This document shows, piece by piece, positions 7,312-18,200 of a stretch of 64,000 bases of DNA; the stretch's first letter is position 1; every line of letters begins with the position of its first letter. The notes under the pieces are model-generated. The model worked only from the letters and a program-made list of their open reading frames with translations. It ran no database searches and was not told the origin of the DNA. The DNA lies in the NCBI GenBank assembly GCA_003611745.1, contig RAYF01000009.1:62001-126000 (forward strand), given 5' to 3'. Origin of the DNA: a bacterium D16-36. Lineage in GTDB: Bacteria; Bacillota; Clostridia; Lachnospirales; Lachnospiraceae. Both the position numbers and the translations under genes were made by a program.

Positions 7312-7471
7312 AGGAACTGTAGGAAAATAAGTGATTAAGATTGCGCAGAATATTTTTTCGAGTGTGCAGGTCAAAAAACGTAGGCATAGCGGGCTATGTT
7401 GAGGCTTTTTGGCCTGTGCAATCGGAAAAATAGACAAGCCAAGATTGATCAGTTATTTTTCTACAGTTCCT
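7312..7471. mobile_element. 160-bp MITE-like element with 19-bp AGGAACTGTAG inverted ends
   Basis: Left end AGGAACTGTAGGAAAATAA and the complement of the right end (7453-7471) differ at one of 19 bases. The interior is itself largely self-complementary (TGCAGGtCAAAAA with TTTTTGGCCTGTGCA; CATAGC-GGG-CTATG), so the whole element can fold as one long hairpin. It ends 26 bp before the nadE start codon, placing it in the nadE leader. No protein is encoded. Confidence 0.75.
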
Positions 7472-7497
7472 AAATACAGAAAGGCTTGGTACAAAAT

Positions 7498-9444
7498 ATG
7501 AAACATGGATTTATAAAAACTGCTGCCATCACTCCTGATATTCTAGTGGGAGATACTGAATTCAACACAGACCAGATTATCAAAAACATGGAGGCAGCAA
7601 ACAACACAGAAGTAAAACTCGCTGTTTTTCCGGAGCTATGCCTGACCGGATATACCTGTAATGACCTTTTTCTGCAGGACATTTTATTAAAAAATACTTT
7701 GATTGGGTTAAAAAGAATCTTAAAAGAATCTGCTAAAATGGATATGGTAACTCTCGTTGGATTCCCATTTTTCAAGCAGAATTCACTCTACAATACAGCT
7801 GCAGTTATTTATGGCGGCAAAATTCTTGGCATTGTCCCAAAACAGAATATACCTAACTATTCTGAATTCTACGAAGCCCGCCACTTTGCAAGACCTGCAG
7901 CCCATAATGAAATCATCCAGATTCCGGAACTCGGAGAATCAGGAAACGATATTCCTTTTGGAACAAATCTTTTATTTAAGGCAGACAATTTCCCAGAATT
8001 TGTTCTTGCTGTCGATATCTGCGAAGACCTCTGGATGCCGATACCTCCATCCTGCAGCCATGCATTGGCAGGCGCCACCATAATCGCCAACCTCTCTGCA
8101 AGTGATGAAACTACAGGAAAGGATATTTACCGCAGGGAATTAGTGCGGAGCCAGTCTGCACGTCTGGTCAGCGGCTATATTTACGCCGACGCCGGGGAAG
8201 GTGAATCTTCTACGGATTTAGTCTTTTCCGCCCATAACCTAATCGCAGAAAACGGGATTCTTCTAAAGGAAACCCCCCGTTTTTCAAATGAAATGATTTG
8301 CAGCGAAATCGACCTTGGCAAACTCATTAGCGAACGGCGCCGCATGAGTACATTTGAATCCATTGTGCCGGAATCTGCTGGCTGCCGGACAATCACATTT
8401 CAATTTCAAAAAATAGAAGACACAGCACTGACACGCAGCTTTGCCCAGACGCCATTTGTACCGCAAAATAAAGCTGACCGTGACCGCCGTTGCGATGAAA
8501 TCCTAAACATTCAGGCAATGGGGCTGAAAAAACGTCTGACACATACACACTGCAGCAGCGCAGCTATCGGCATATCAGGAGGGCTTGATTCTACGCTGGC
8601 ACTTCTGGTGACTGCCAAAGCCTTTGATATGGCAGGGCTTGACCGGAAAGGCATCCTCTCTGTCACGATGCCATGTTTCGGAACAACCGACCGTACTTAC
8701 CAAAATGCCTGTGAACTCACAAAAATTCTGGGCGCATCCCTAAAAGAAGTTCCCATCCACAACGCTGTCAATATGCATTTCCAAGATATCGGCCATGACA
8801 GTTCTGTACATGACATAACCTATGAAAATTCTCAGGCAAGGCAAAGAACATTAGTATTGATGGATTTGGCAAACAAGACAAACGGCATGGTAATCGGTAC
8901 CGGGGATATGTCAGAACTTGCACTCGGCTGGGCAACCTACAATGGGGACCACATGTCAATGTACGGAGTCAACTGCTCCGTGCCTAAAACGCTGGTACGT
9001 TATCTCGTACTGTATTATGCAGAAACCACTTCTGACAAAAAGCTCCACGATATTTTAATGGATGTACTGGACACGCCTGTCAGCCCGGAGCTTCTTCCGC
9101 CAGAAAACGGAAAAATATCGCAAAAGACAGAAGACATAGTGGGGCCGTACGAGCTGCATGACTTTTACTTGTATTATCTTATGCGTTTCGGTTTCACACC
9201 GTCAAAAATTTACCGCCTTGCAGCTTATGCTTTTGCCGGCACTTATGATGAAAATACAATATATAAATGGCTCCAGACTTTCTACAGGCGCTTCTTTTCG
9301 CAGCAATTCAAACGCTCCTGCCTGCCTGACGGGCCAAAAGTAGGAAGCGTTGCCCTCTCCCCGAGAGGTGACTGGCGTATGCCAAGCGATGCCTCCGTTA
9401 ATCTTTGGATGAAAGATTTGGAAAATCTTTCAATTAATTTATAA
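7498..9444 (+). CDS. nadE: Glutamine-dependent NAD+ synthase
   Basis: Makes NAD+ from nicotinate adenine dinucleotide, using ammonia released from glutamine. The N-terminal nitrilase-type amidase domain (about 1-280) has Glu in FPELCLTGYTC, Lys in PKQNIPNYSEFYEARHF and the nucleophile Cys in AVDICEDLW; the C-terminal synthetase has the PP-loop GISGGLDSTLALL. About 648 residues, as usual for the fused two-domain enzyme. A TTG at 7487 is in frame but lies only one base after AAAGG, so the ATG at 7498 (KHGFIKTAA) is preferred. The upstream leader contains the 160-bp inverted-repeat element. Confidence 0.95.
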   Translation: MKHGFIKTAAITPDILVGDTEFNTDQIIKNMEAANNTEVKLAVFPELCLTGYTCNDLFLQDILLKNTLIGLKRILKESAKMDMVTLVGFPFFKQNSLYNTAAVIYGGKILGIVPKQNIPNYSEFYEARHFARPAAHNEIIQIPELGESGNDIPFGTNLLFKADNFPEFVLAVDICEDLWMPIPPSCSHALAGATIIANLSASDETTGKDIYRRELVRSQSARLVSGYIYADAGEGESSTDLVFSAHNLIAENGILLKETPRFSNEMICSEIDLGKLISERRRMSTFESIVPESAGCRTITFQFQKIEDTALTRSFAQTPFVPQNKADRDRRCDEILNIQAMGLKKRLTHTHCSSAAIGISGGLDSTLALLVTAKAFDMAGLDRKGILSVTMPCFGTTDRTYQNACELTKILGASLKEVPIHNAVNMHFQDIGHDSSVHDITYENSQARQRTLVLMDLANKTNGMVIGTGDMSELALGWATYNGDHMSMYGVNCSVPKTLVRYLVLYYAETTSDKKLHDILMDVLDTPVSPELLPPENGKISQKTEDIVGPYELHDFYLYYLMRFGFTPSKIYRLAAYAFAGTYDENTIYKWLQTFYRRFFSQQFKRSCLPDGPKVGSVALSPRGDWRMPSDASVNLWMKDLENLSINL

Positions 9445-9452
9445 GTCAAAAA

Positions 9453-9473
9453 GGGCATACTTCGCTTGTGCCC
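9453..9473. terminator. Hairpin GGGCA-TACTTCGCTTG-TGCCC after nadE
   Basis: A short relative of the GGGCACAG/CTTCG hairpin, preceded by AAAAA and followed by AAAG. On the minus strand it is followed by a T-run, so it may act mainly for the gene at 9519, together with the next hairpin. Confidence 0.55.
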
Positions 9474-9478
9474 TAAAG

Positions 9479-9511
9479 AAAAAAGTGTCCGCCAGCGCGT
9501 ACACTTTTTTT
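9479..9511. terminator. Bidirectional terminator between nadE and the AAA/PD-(D/E)XK gene
   Basis: AAAAAAGTGT and ACACTTTTTTT flank a GC-rich loop, giving a stem with A-run and T-run on opposite sides. It suits the convergent gene pair. Confidence 0.75.
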
Positions 9512-9518
9512 ATTTTAT

Positions 9519-11222
9519 TCACCCAATCAGGCACCTTTTTCCCTCAAAAGCAAACCCATATTTTCTAATGCGCTCCTGCTTTACACCATCTGCCAAAAGC
9601 CCCGCTTCATATCGTTTTTCCTCAATCTGGGCAAGTGCATTCGCAACTGTTTCCTCCAAAGTCTTTTCCTTTTTTGCCCGATGCACCTTAAATTCTATAA
9701 TATAAGCATTATCCCTCTCCTTATCGGCAGGTCTTAACATAATATCATAACGTCCAAAACCACTCTCCCTGTTCGAAGTAATCACAAACCTGCCCTCCAA
9801 ATCCACTATCAGGCCCAATACAAAACCATGGTAAAACCGTTCCGGGCTATCCTCCATAAATGTACTATTGGCGATATCAAAACTGGAAAAACTCTGCAAG
9901 GCAATTCTATTCATAAATTCATTCATGGCATCAACATCATCAGAAAGCAGTGCTTTTATAAAATCATTATATACACTGTCATTTTCGTCCATCCTGAACC
10001 AGCTTTTCACCATCTTTCTAAACATTATCATAACCTCATGGTTTGTAAGCTTCAAAATATACCTCGGCTCATTTATCATATCCGCTCTCTGTTCCCCACA
10101 TTCAACCACCCTGAGGTATCCTGCTGCCAAAAGCAGGCTCCATATGGCATTTGTGCTATCATCCAGCTGATTAAATACTATCTGTTCATCAATCTGCGCC
10201 TCAAAGCTCTTCCCCTGCATTAAGCATTCCATAGTCTGTTTAATATAAGGCCCGCCCTTTTGTATTAAAGAACTAACCAGACCATTTGAGCTTGTACCTG
10301 CCCAATATGCCCCATATTTTCCCTTTTTTCGGATAAATGACATAATAGACCATGGATTATAAATATCTTTTACCGCCCCAAATGTAAATCCATCATACCA
10401 CTGCCTCACCCCCTGCTTTTCACCGCCCAGCCCCACATCATCAAGTGCCTGAAAAACTTCCTCTTCTGTAAATCCAAAATATCTGGCATATTCATCAGAA
10501 GTTGTTGTGATAACATCCAAATTATTTAAATCAGAAAATACAGACTCCTTCGACACCCGTGTAATCCCTGTAATAATACCACGGTACATACAGGGATTCG
10601 TTTTAAACACTGCATTTAAAAATCCCCGGAAAAATGCAACTGCCTCCTCCCAATTTCCAGCCAGCCACGCCTCCTGCATTGGTGTATCATATTCATCAAG
10701 AATAACAATTACCTTTTTCCCATAATACTTTTCCAAATAAATACAAAGGCTGTTCAATGCTGTTTCAGCCGTTTCATCACTCATGTTTTTGTTAACAGAG
10801 GCAAAATCTTCTTTTTCATTTTTCTTAAATATATCTGCCTCCATAAGAAAAGCATATTCGTTGTACAAATTAGCAATAATCTTTTTTACTGCAGCTTTCA
10901 TATCCCTGATACATCCTGTCTTAACAGAAGCAAAACTTAAAAATATGACTGGATATGTGCCCTGTATCTGCCGATACATTTCATCATCCCATATAGAAAG
11001 CCCTTCAAACAAATCACCTCTGCCTGCGTATTTATTTGAAAAAAAACATTCCAACATTGTCATATTTAATGTCTTGCCAAATCTCCTCGGACGTGTAAGC
11101 AATGTGACACTTGAGCCATATTCCCACCACTCTTTTATAAAAAGCGTTTTATCAATGTAAAAAGCATTCCTCTCCCGGAGAATTTCGAAACTCTGCACTC
11201 CCAAGTCCACTAACATAAACAC
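9519..11222 (-). CDS. AAA-ATPase-like protein with C-terminal PD-(D/E)XK nuclease-like domain
   Basis: A 567-residue member of a family abundant in gut Clostridia and Bacteroidetes (AAA-ATPase_like plus PDDEXK_9). The N-terminal domain has the family start pattern FYIDKTLFIKEW then the P-loop RPRRFGKTLNM (about 44-54) and a Walker B-like VIVILDEYDTPM. The C-terminal domain has GRYDIMLRP...AYIIEFKVHRAKK, a D-x(n)-ExK nuclease core. The cell role of the family is not established; many genomes carry dozens of copies, so selfish or defence roles are both possible. It is transcribed alone, flanked by a terminator and a repeat element. Confidence 0.88.
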   Translation of the reverse strand: MFMLVDLGVQSFEILRERNAFYIDKTLFIKEWWEYGSSVTLLTRPRRFGKTLNMTMLECFFSNKYAGRGDLFEGLSIWDDEMYRQIQGTYPVIFLSFASVKTGCIRDMKAAVKKIIANLYNEYAFLMEADIFKKNEKEDFASVNKNMSDETAETALNSLCIYLEKYYGKKVIVILDEYDTPMQEAWLAGNWEEAVAFFRGFLNAVFKTNPCMYRGIITGITRVSKESVFSDLNNLDVITTTSDEYARYFGFTEEEVFQALDDVGLGGEKQGVRQWYDGFTFGAVKDIYNPWSIMSFIRKKGKYGAYWAGTSSNGLVSSLIQKGGPYIKQTMECLMQGKSFEAQIDEQIVFNQLDDSTNAIWSLLLAAGYLRVVECGEQRADMINEPRYILKLTNHEVMIMFRKMVKSWFRMDENDSVYNDFIKALLSDDVDAMNEFMNRIALQSFSSFDIANSTFMEDSPERFYHGFVLGLIVDLEGRFVITSNRESGFGRYDIMLRPADKERDNAYIIEFKVHRAKKEKTLEETVANALAQIEEKRYEAGLLADGVKQERIRKYGFAFEGKRCLIG

Positions 11223-11257
11223 TCCCCCTTATGAACTTTAATAAAGTTTACTCACTA

Positions 11258-11430
11258 AGGAACTGTAAGTCAAATACCCCACAGCAAGCTACGGGGCATG
11301 CCCTAGCTTCTCTTTAGCATGTCCGCCCCAAGGGGCGGGGTATTTGACCCTCGCGGGCGCGCTCGAATGATGCAAATAAACTTGCACATCCTCACTTTGC
11401 CTTCGCGGGAATAAATTATTTACAGTTCCT
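11258..11430. mobile_element. Nested MITE-like element (copy 2): AGGAACTGTAA outer and GTCAAATACCCC inner inverted repeats
   Basis: Outer ends AGGAACTGTAA (11258-11268) and TTACAGTTCCT (11420-11430) enclose an inner 80-bp unit with perfect ends GTCAAATACCCC (11269-11280) and GGGGTATTTGAC (11337-11348). The inner unit shares GGGGCATGCCCTAGCTTCTC with the copy at 6300 (GCATGACTTAATTTCTCT). The nesting suggests that the AGGAACTGT and CAAATACCC signatures belong to one element with variable parts. It lies between divergent-reading neighbours on the minus strand and has no coding capacity. Confidence 0.75.
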
Positions 11431-11438
11431 AAAAAATA

Positions 11439-14400
11439 TTACACCGCCACCTCTTTCCCCAGCGCAAAAGAATAAATAATCTTCTCCGTTACCTCCTTCC
11501 CTGTCAGCCGTTCCAGAGCCTCCGCATAGTACGCAATCTGTGTCTTGTATTTCCCTATCAATTCCCTCTCTCCCCCAAATGGAACAAAATCTGTCTTATA
11601 ATCAACCAAAACGATATGGTCATCCTCAAAGAAAAACGCATCAATGATTCCCTGTACAATTATCATTTCCTCGCTCTGCGGTTCCGCATAAATCTGCTTC
11701 GCCTTAACCCCCATCATAAATGGCTGCTCCCTCCTAAGCCTCCCATCCCGCTCAGCAGCCAGCATACGCTGACCAATATCCGTATGCACAAATCTTACAA
11801 ATTTCCTGACATCCAAAAGGCAGCTCTCTTCCTCCCCCATGTAGCCCTTCTGCACCATCTGCCCCAGAAATGCCTGAAACTCCGCCTCTGTCCAGTCCCC
11901 TGCCCCAATCTGCCTGTATGGAAAATGTTCCATCACCAGATGGTACAATGTTCCTCTGGCCGTACTTCCCATCTCCTGTTCCTCCTGCAAAAAAGACGGC
12001 TGCGGGATTTCAGGCATCTCTTCTTCCTGAATTTCCTGCCCCTCCATATCCCCGATAAATATTTGCTGCTCCTCTTCAAGCCTCCCCGCCTGCACCGCCT
12101 CCCTTCTTTTCAGCTCCGATACAGATACTTTTACAGGAAGCGTCCCATCGCTCCCATAAGGATAATGAAATGCAATCTGGTTCTCTATCGCCCCTCGCAT
12201 CTCTGCATCATATACCACCCCCGTATCCCATTTTTCCAAAATACGGTACTGCTCTGTGGCACTTTTAAGAGCCTCCTTCTCATCCTCAATAACATTTTCC
12301 GGAAAGGATAGCTGCACGTCAAACAAATCATCCCGCTCTCCGGTGCAAAATGCCTCCCTCTCCTCCCCTTCTGATAAATATTCCCGAAAGGCATTGCCAA
12401 TCCTTTCCCTTTTCAGAAGTGCCGGAACGATCCAGTCAAGATATGTCTGTGCACTGCTAAGCTGGAAAAAATCAAGAAAAGCCGCTTTCTGGAACCAGCC
12501 TGCTAATTTCTTTTCCAGCCCGGAAGCTGTCCCGGTAATAATAAGCTGCTCCTTAGCGCGTGTCAGCGCCACATACAAAATCCTGATTTCCTCCGCAAGC
12601 GTATTCAATGTAATCTGGTTTGCCATAAATTTCTTTAGCAGAGTCGGCTGCTTCACACGCAGCCCCAAATCTACAAAATCACATCCCACTCCATAATCCC
12701 CATCAATAATCGTACTCTTTCTTGCATCCATCAAATTAAATTGTTTCCCCATCCCGGCCGTAAACACAACCGGAAATTCCAAGCCTTTGCTTTTATGGAT
12801 TGTCATAATGCGCACTGCATCTGTATTCTCCCCATTCACAGAAGCCTCGCCAAAATCTACATTTGACTTCTGCAGGCTCTCAATATATCTTGTAAAACCG
12901 TAAATCCCCTGATGCCCATTCTCCGCAAATTCAATAGACTGCTGCAGCAGAATATCCAGATTTGCCAGGCGTTTCTCCCCGGAAGGCATAGCCGCCATCA
13001 GATGATAATATCCCGTCTGCTCATAAATCCTGCGCAGGAGCTCATATACAGACCTTGTTTTCGCAAATTTCTGGTAAGACTTCAGCCTGTCCGCAAAATG
13101 CGATAATTTTTCCTGCAGCAAAACAGCCGCCTGCCCCTCCATCTGCCAGTTCGCCTCTAACTTTCTAAAGTCAATCCCCCTTCTCAGATAATCCTCCTGT
13201 ATGCTATCCCGCCTGTCTCCAGCCTCTCCTTCCTCCGAAGCTGCGGCACCTATAGTTTTCCATTCCATATATCCCAGAAAACACTCCACTTTATCCCAGA
13301 AATCAACGCCCCTTGGCATAGTGCCAATCCAAGCAAGCTCCTCGTCCGTCACATTTACCAGACAGGAACGGAGTACTGCCGCAAGCGGTATATCCTGCCT
13401 CGGATTATCAATAATATGCAGTAGGTTCAAAATAGTCTCCACCTCCAGAGAGGTAAAATATCCCGTTTTTGTATCTGCGTAGGCAGGAATCCCCATATCG
13501 CTTAAAACCTCTATAAATTCCTCTGACCATCCCGTCAGGCTGCGCAATAATATAGCAATATCCCCATACCTTACAGGCCGGTAACCATCTCCCTCCCTTA
13601 CATGCAGCGGATGCTCCCCCTGAATTATATCCCTGATTCTCTCTCCAATCACCGCAGCTTCCAATGATTTTTTCTGCACAAAAGCATCATCGCTTTTCTG
13701 CTCAATCAACACAACTTCCGTCTTTCCCGCCGTCCTCTTATCAAATGCCGCAAATTCCGCCCCTGCTGCCAATCGTGCATCCTCATCATAGACAATTCCG
13801 CCAAGGTTTTCCCTCATAATCTGTTCAAAAATATAATTTGCCGAATCCAGCACGCTCTTTCTGCTGCGGAAATTCTGATGCAGGTCAATCTTCTGGTACG
13901 GCCCATGCCCTGTTGTATAATTCTTATATTTTTCTAAAAAAAGCTCCGGCCTTGCCAGACGGAATTTATAAATACTCTGCTTCACATCCCCAACCATAAA
14001 AAGATACGGTTTATTCTCCGGCGCACGGCAGAGGCTGGACAGCAAAAGCTCCTGAATATAATTGCTGTCCTGATATTCATCTGTAAGGATCTCTTCATAA
14101 TACTCCTGCAGCTCCTTCGCCGTTTCGCTTGGATAAACCCCACTCTCATCCCTGTCCAATAATATTTCCAGCGCAAAACGCTCCATATCTGCAAAATCTA
14201 CTATCCCATCCTCCCTCTTCCTCTCAGCAAAAGCACGCCCAAAATCCATCGTTAAAAGAATAAGCTGTTTTACCGCAGGCGCCATCGCCTGTATATCGGA
14301 AAGCATTTCATCCATCCCCTGAAAGAAAAAACGCTCCTTTAATTTTCCAAGCCCATTCTTCTGATAATTCTCCCTAAGATTCTTCACATACTCCTTTTTC

Positions 14401-15293
14401 CCACTATCCACTTCCTTACTGCGGACTGCTTTTAATCTGGCGGGATTGTACTGCCCAAAACACTGCTGGTATTCCTGATAACTGCCTGCCCCCTGCAGCA
14501 TTTCCAAAAATGCAATATCTGAGCGGACAGCATCAGCATATGCCTCCGGCCCGCCGGATTCCTGACACACCCTGTATGCCTCCTGTGCCATCTGCAAAAA
14601 TTCCGCCGCACACACTTTCAGATAATCTAACAGGCTCCTTATCCATCCGCTCTCCTCCATTTCTTCTACACTTGTAGACTGGTACATTTCACTACAGCCG
14701 GAAAGCCACTCCTCCGGCCATGGATAACTATTTGCAGCCTGATACAAAGACAATACCATTTCCTCAATGGCATGGTCAGTCCTTCCCGTAGAGAGCATGT
14801 CCGTAAACTGCAAAAACTCCCCGTCCCCATTCTCCCTTGCCTGCTGGTATTTTTCCTCAATGACATCTTTTAAAATTTCCTGCTTGATTAATTCCAAATC
14901 CGTTTCATCGCCTACCCGGAAAGACGGGTCTAAATTAATAATATGAAAGTAATTCTTAATAATAGACTGGCAGAAACTGTCAATTGTTGTAATCTGCGCC
15001 GTATGTAAAAGGCTTGCCTGCCTTTGGATATGTTTATTCTCCGGCTGTTCCAGAAGCTTCTTCTCCAAGGCATTCCCTATACGTGCACGCATTTCCGCCG
15101 CAGCCGCCTTTGTAAATGTCACAACAAGCAGCTTATCAATATCCTTCGGCGAATCCCCCTCGCTGATTTCTGCGATAATGCGCTCAACAAGCACTGCTGT
15201 TTTGCCAGAGCCTGCCGCAGCGGAAACCAATATATTCCTGTCCCGCAGATCAATAACCTGCCTCTGTTCCGATGTCCAATTTGGTGTACTCAT
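11439..15293 (-). CDS. addA: ATP-dependent helicase/nuclease AddA
   Basis: The UvrD-like subunit of AddAB, which processes double-strand breaks for RecA loading. The 1284-residue protein has the Q-motif/Walker A LVSAAAGSGKTAVLVERI near residue 24, Walker B TDEYQDSN, the late helicase motif RIMTIHKSKGLEFPVVF, and a C-terminal PD-(D/E)XK nuclease core VQGIIDAFFFEDDH...VDYKTD. It overlaps the end of addB by 4 bp (ATGA), so the two are translationally coupled. Confidence 0.97.
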   Translation of the reverse strand: MSTPNWTSEQRQVIDLRDRNILVSAAAGSGKTAVLVERIIAEISEGDSPKDIDKLLVVTFTKAAAAEMRARIGNALEKKLLEQPENKHIQRQASLLHTAQITTIDSFCQSIIKNYFHIINLDPSFRVGDETDLELIKQEILKDVIEEKYQQARENGDGEFLQFTDMLSTGRTDHAIEEMVLSLYQAANSYPWPEEWLSGCSEMYQSTSVEEMEESGWIRSLLDYLKVCAAEFLQMAQEAYRVCQESGGPEAYADAVRSDIAFLEMLQGAGSYQEYQQCFGQYNPARLKAVRSKEVDSGKKEYVKNLRENYQKNGLGKLKERFFFQGMDEMLSDIQAMAPAVKQLILLTMDFGRAFAERKREDGIVDFADMERFALEILLDRDESGVYPSETAKELQEYYEEILTDEYQDSNYIQELLLSSLCRAPENKPYLFMVGDVKQSIYKFRLARPELFLEKYKNYTTGHGPYQKIDLHQNFRSRKSVLDSANYIFEQIMRENLGGIVYDEDARLAAGAEFAAFDKRTAGKTEVVLIEQKSDDAFVQKKSLEAAVIGERIRDIIQGEHPLHVREGDGYRPVRYGDIAILLRSLTGWSEEFIEVLSDMGIPAYADTKTGYFTSLEVETILNLLHIIDNPRQDIPLAAVLRSCLVNVTDEELAWIGTMPRGVDFWDKVECFLGYMEWKTIGAAASEEGEAGDRRDSIQEDYLRRGIDFRKLEANWQMEGQAAVLLQEKLSHFADRLKSYQKFAKTRSVYELLRRIYEQTGYYHLMAAMPSGEKRLANLDILLQQSIEFAENGHQGIYGFTRYIESLQKSNVDFGEASVNGENTDAVRIMTIHKSKGLEFPVVFTAGMGKQFNLMDARKSTIIDGDYGVGCDFVDLGLRVKQPTLLKKFMANQITLNTLAEEIRILYVALTRAKEQLIITGTASGLEKKLAGWFQKAAFLDFFQLSSAQTYLDWIVPALLKRERIGNAFREYLSEGEEREAFCTGERDDLFDVQLSFPENVIEDEKEALKSATEQYRILEKWDTGVVYDAEMRGAIENQIAFHYPYGSDGTLPVKVSVSELKRREAVQAGRLEEEQQIFIGDMEGQEIQEEEMPEIPQPSFLQEEQEMGSTARGTLYHLVMEHFPYRQIGAGDWTEAEFQAFLGQMVQKGYMGEEESCLLDVRKFVRFVHTDIGQRMLAAERDGRLRREQPFMMGVKAKQIYAEPQSEEMIIVQGIIDAFFFEDDHIVLVDYKTDFVPFGGERELIGKYKTQIAYYAEALERLTGKEVTEKIIYSFALGKEVAV

Positions 15294-18200
15294 TCTTTCC
15301 CACTTTCTCCTCTAATCTGACTCATCACTTCATCATTGCCCAGTTTTTCAAGAATCCGGTATTCATTTCCCTGTATCTTTGTGTCAAAACGGCAGATACT
15401 CTTGTATGGGCAGTACTGGCATGCTGTCTCACCACTGGAATCCAGTTTCCGGTAAGGATTAACCGCAATCTTCCCATCCATTATCTCATTCCTGATATCT
15501 TTTAATTTCTGCTCCGTAAATTCCATCAAGTCTGCAAAATCTTTTGTCGTAACTGTTTTAGAAGTTTTCTTTAACCACCCATCCTTATTTGTGGCAAAAG
15601 GCAGAATATAAGAAGATTTATCAGCAGCCAATTTTCCCCCGTCCGCCAAGAATCCAGAATCCAGCGACGGCAGTACCGGGTCATCCTCATTTAAAAGCCC
15701 GTCCATTTTTAACCCCTTTAATATGGCGTGTTCCACCGTCTCTTTTTCGCCTTTTCCCTCCACCATCGGATCATCAATATTATAATAGAGCACCCCTGCC
15801 GGAATCACCAGCTTCCCGGACTTTTCCGCCGTTTCCTCCACCCCCGCTTTCAGGTAAATCATAAGCTGCATCTGCAGCCCATGATACAGGTCAGAAAGAG
15901 AAATATTTTTCTTCCCGGTCTTATAATCAACTACCTTCAGATAAACAGCGTCCCCCTTCACCAGACTGTCAATTCTGTCAATCCTTCCTATCAGGCGGAG
16001 TAAATTTCCATCCTCGTCCTCATTATATCTATCAAGCTCTTTTACAACATCTCCTCCCTTTGTCTGGTGCATAATCTCAAAAGAAATCTCGCTGTCCACC
16101 GTACGGAATTCACCAAGCTCCATCTGCTTCGTAATCGCCCAGACTGTCCTTGCAAGAATCCGCCGGAGCCTTGTAACCAGATAGGTATCCCGTTCCGTAT
16201 TATAGAGAAGCCCATTTTTATACTGTTCCACCACAGCATTTACACACTGGTTTGCCCGCACATGCTGCTCCGCCTCGCTTATTTCATCCCAGTTCTTTCC
16301 TTCCTTAATCAACTCCTTTGTATACAGTTCCAATGCCTCATGGACAATATTCCCGATATCGAAAAACTCTACCTGATGTTCCGCCCTCTCCCCAAGATTC
16401 AGCCCATAGCGCATAAAATAAGAAAACGCACAGGCAGCATAACGCTCAAACTGGGAAGTACTGCCAGTAAGGATATCATGGTACAATGCCCTCACTGCCT
16501 CCCTTGAAAGCTCTGTCTGCTCTTCCCTGTAAAATGCGGCATCCACCAGATTTTTTAATGTATCCTCCGTCTGCGGATTCCTTTTATAATAACTATATAC
16601 CTCCTTCCATTTTTGCCTGCTATAATTTCTGCTCCTAAGCCCCTGTATCAAAAAATCCTTTCCCAGATTATTCCCCAGAAGGTAACTGTCATCCTCCCTC
16701 TCTTCCTCTATCCTTTTTTCACAATTCGGGAAAATCTTCTGAATCCTGTCAATAATATATGCCGGATTCTGCTGCTTTCCATCATTTCCTGATTCACAAT
16801 AAGTCAGGTACAGGTGCCTCGAAGGTTTCGTCAGATTGAGATATAAATAAAACTGCTCTGTATATACAGTATCACGTACCGTCGGCGCCAGCTCAAACTC
16901 CTCCTCCGTAAGAAACAGCCTCTCCGAATCTGATATCACACCTCCCTTGCTTCCGCTCTTTGGAATATTACAGTCATTCATACCCAAAAAGAAGAGGTAC
17001 TTAATATCTGCAAGCCTTGTCCTATTAATATCGCCAATTACCACCTGGTCAACCCCCGGAGGAATCAGCCCAATCCGCGCCTCACTAAATCCAGTATCCA
17101 AAAGCTCCTTAAACTCCCTCAAATCCATTGTCTCGTCATCAAGAAGCTCCACCAGCCTGTCAAAAACTTCCAAAACAATTTCGTAAATCTGGCTGTACTC
17201 CTTCGCCATAGCAAGTTCATTTTCCTGCATAAATTCTTCCGTCTTCGCCAGAATATCCAGATAATATTTCTGCTCATAAAGCCATCCGCAGATTGCTTCC
17301 GCATATTCACGGACAGTATGTTTTCCCCTTCCAATCTTTTCATAAAGCCCGCCAAGCTGCTCCGTCAACTCCAGACGGACAGTATCAATCTGAAGGCTGA
17401 TGTACTCCAAAACCTCCTTCTGCAGCCCATAAAAAACCTTACTGCAGTCCCAAACCGAATTCCATTTTTTCCAGCCCCGGATTCCTGTCGCACGCAGAAA
17501 ATTATCCAGCAGGTCAACCTGCTCCCCCTCCGCTTTGGAAAAAAGATTCTTCTCAAATGCCAGCACTTTTTCTGCCTGAAAATCTGTGAGAAAAATCTCT
17601 AATACGGTATCAATCATTTCCACAAATGGATTAGCAAAAATGCTCTTTTTCGTATCAATAAAACAAGGAATTCCCGCCCTCTCAAAAATCTCCCCGGCCA
17701 GAATCCCATATACACTCAAATCCCCGGTAACAATCGCAATATCGCGGTAACGGCATGTCCCTCCCTGCAGCAGATTCCTAATCTGCTCCACTGCAAAATC
17801 AACTTCCTTCTCCGGCTGCTTTAAAACATGGATAGAAATATTTTTCTTATCCTTCCCTGCTGTCTTCAAAGGGTAGCGGAATAAATAATTCTCCAAAGCA
17901 AAGATATCTTCCGCCTCTGCAAAACGCGTTTTTTCAATCTCCTCCCCTGTCCAGATTTCCGGACAGACTTCAATTCGGTTATCCTCTGCCATTTTCCTCA
18001 ATTTATGGATTGTATGCTGGCTCATATAAAAAAGTTCATGGCGCGCACCCACTTTAACAATAGATACTTTTTTATCAATTGTAACAGAGACATAGACTTT
18101 CCTTGCCACCTGGAGCAGCTTTTCAATAAACTGATACTGTATCGGTGTAAAACCGGTAAATCCATCCAGACAGACAATACTGTCCTTTAAAATTTCCGAC

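Noticed and set aside
7255-7437. Minus-strand frame of 60 codons before nadE
   Set aside because: It runs through the inverted-repeat element, lacks an SD and resembles no protein.
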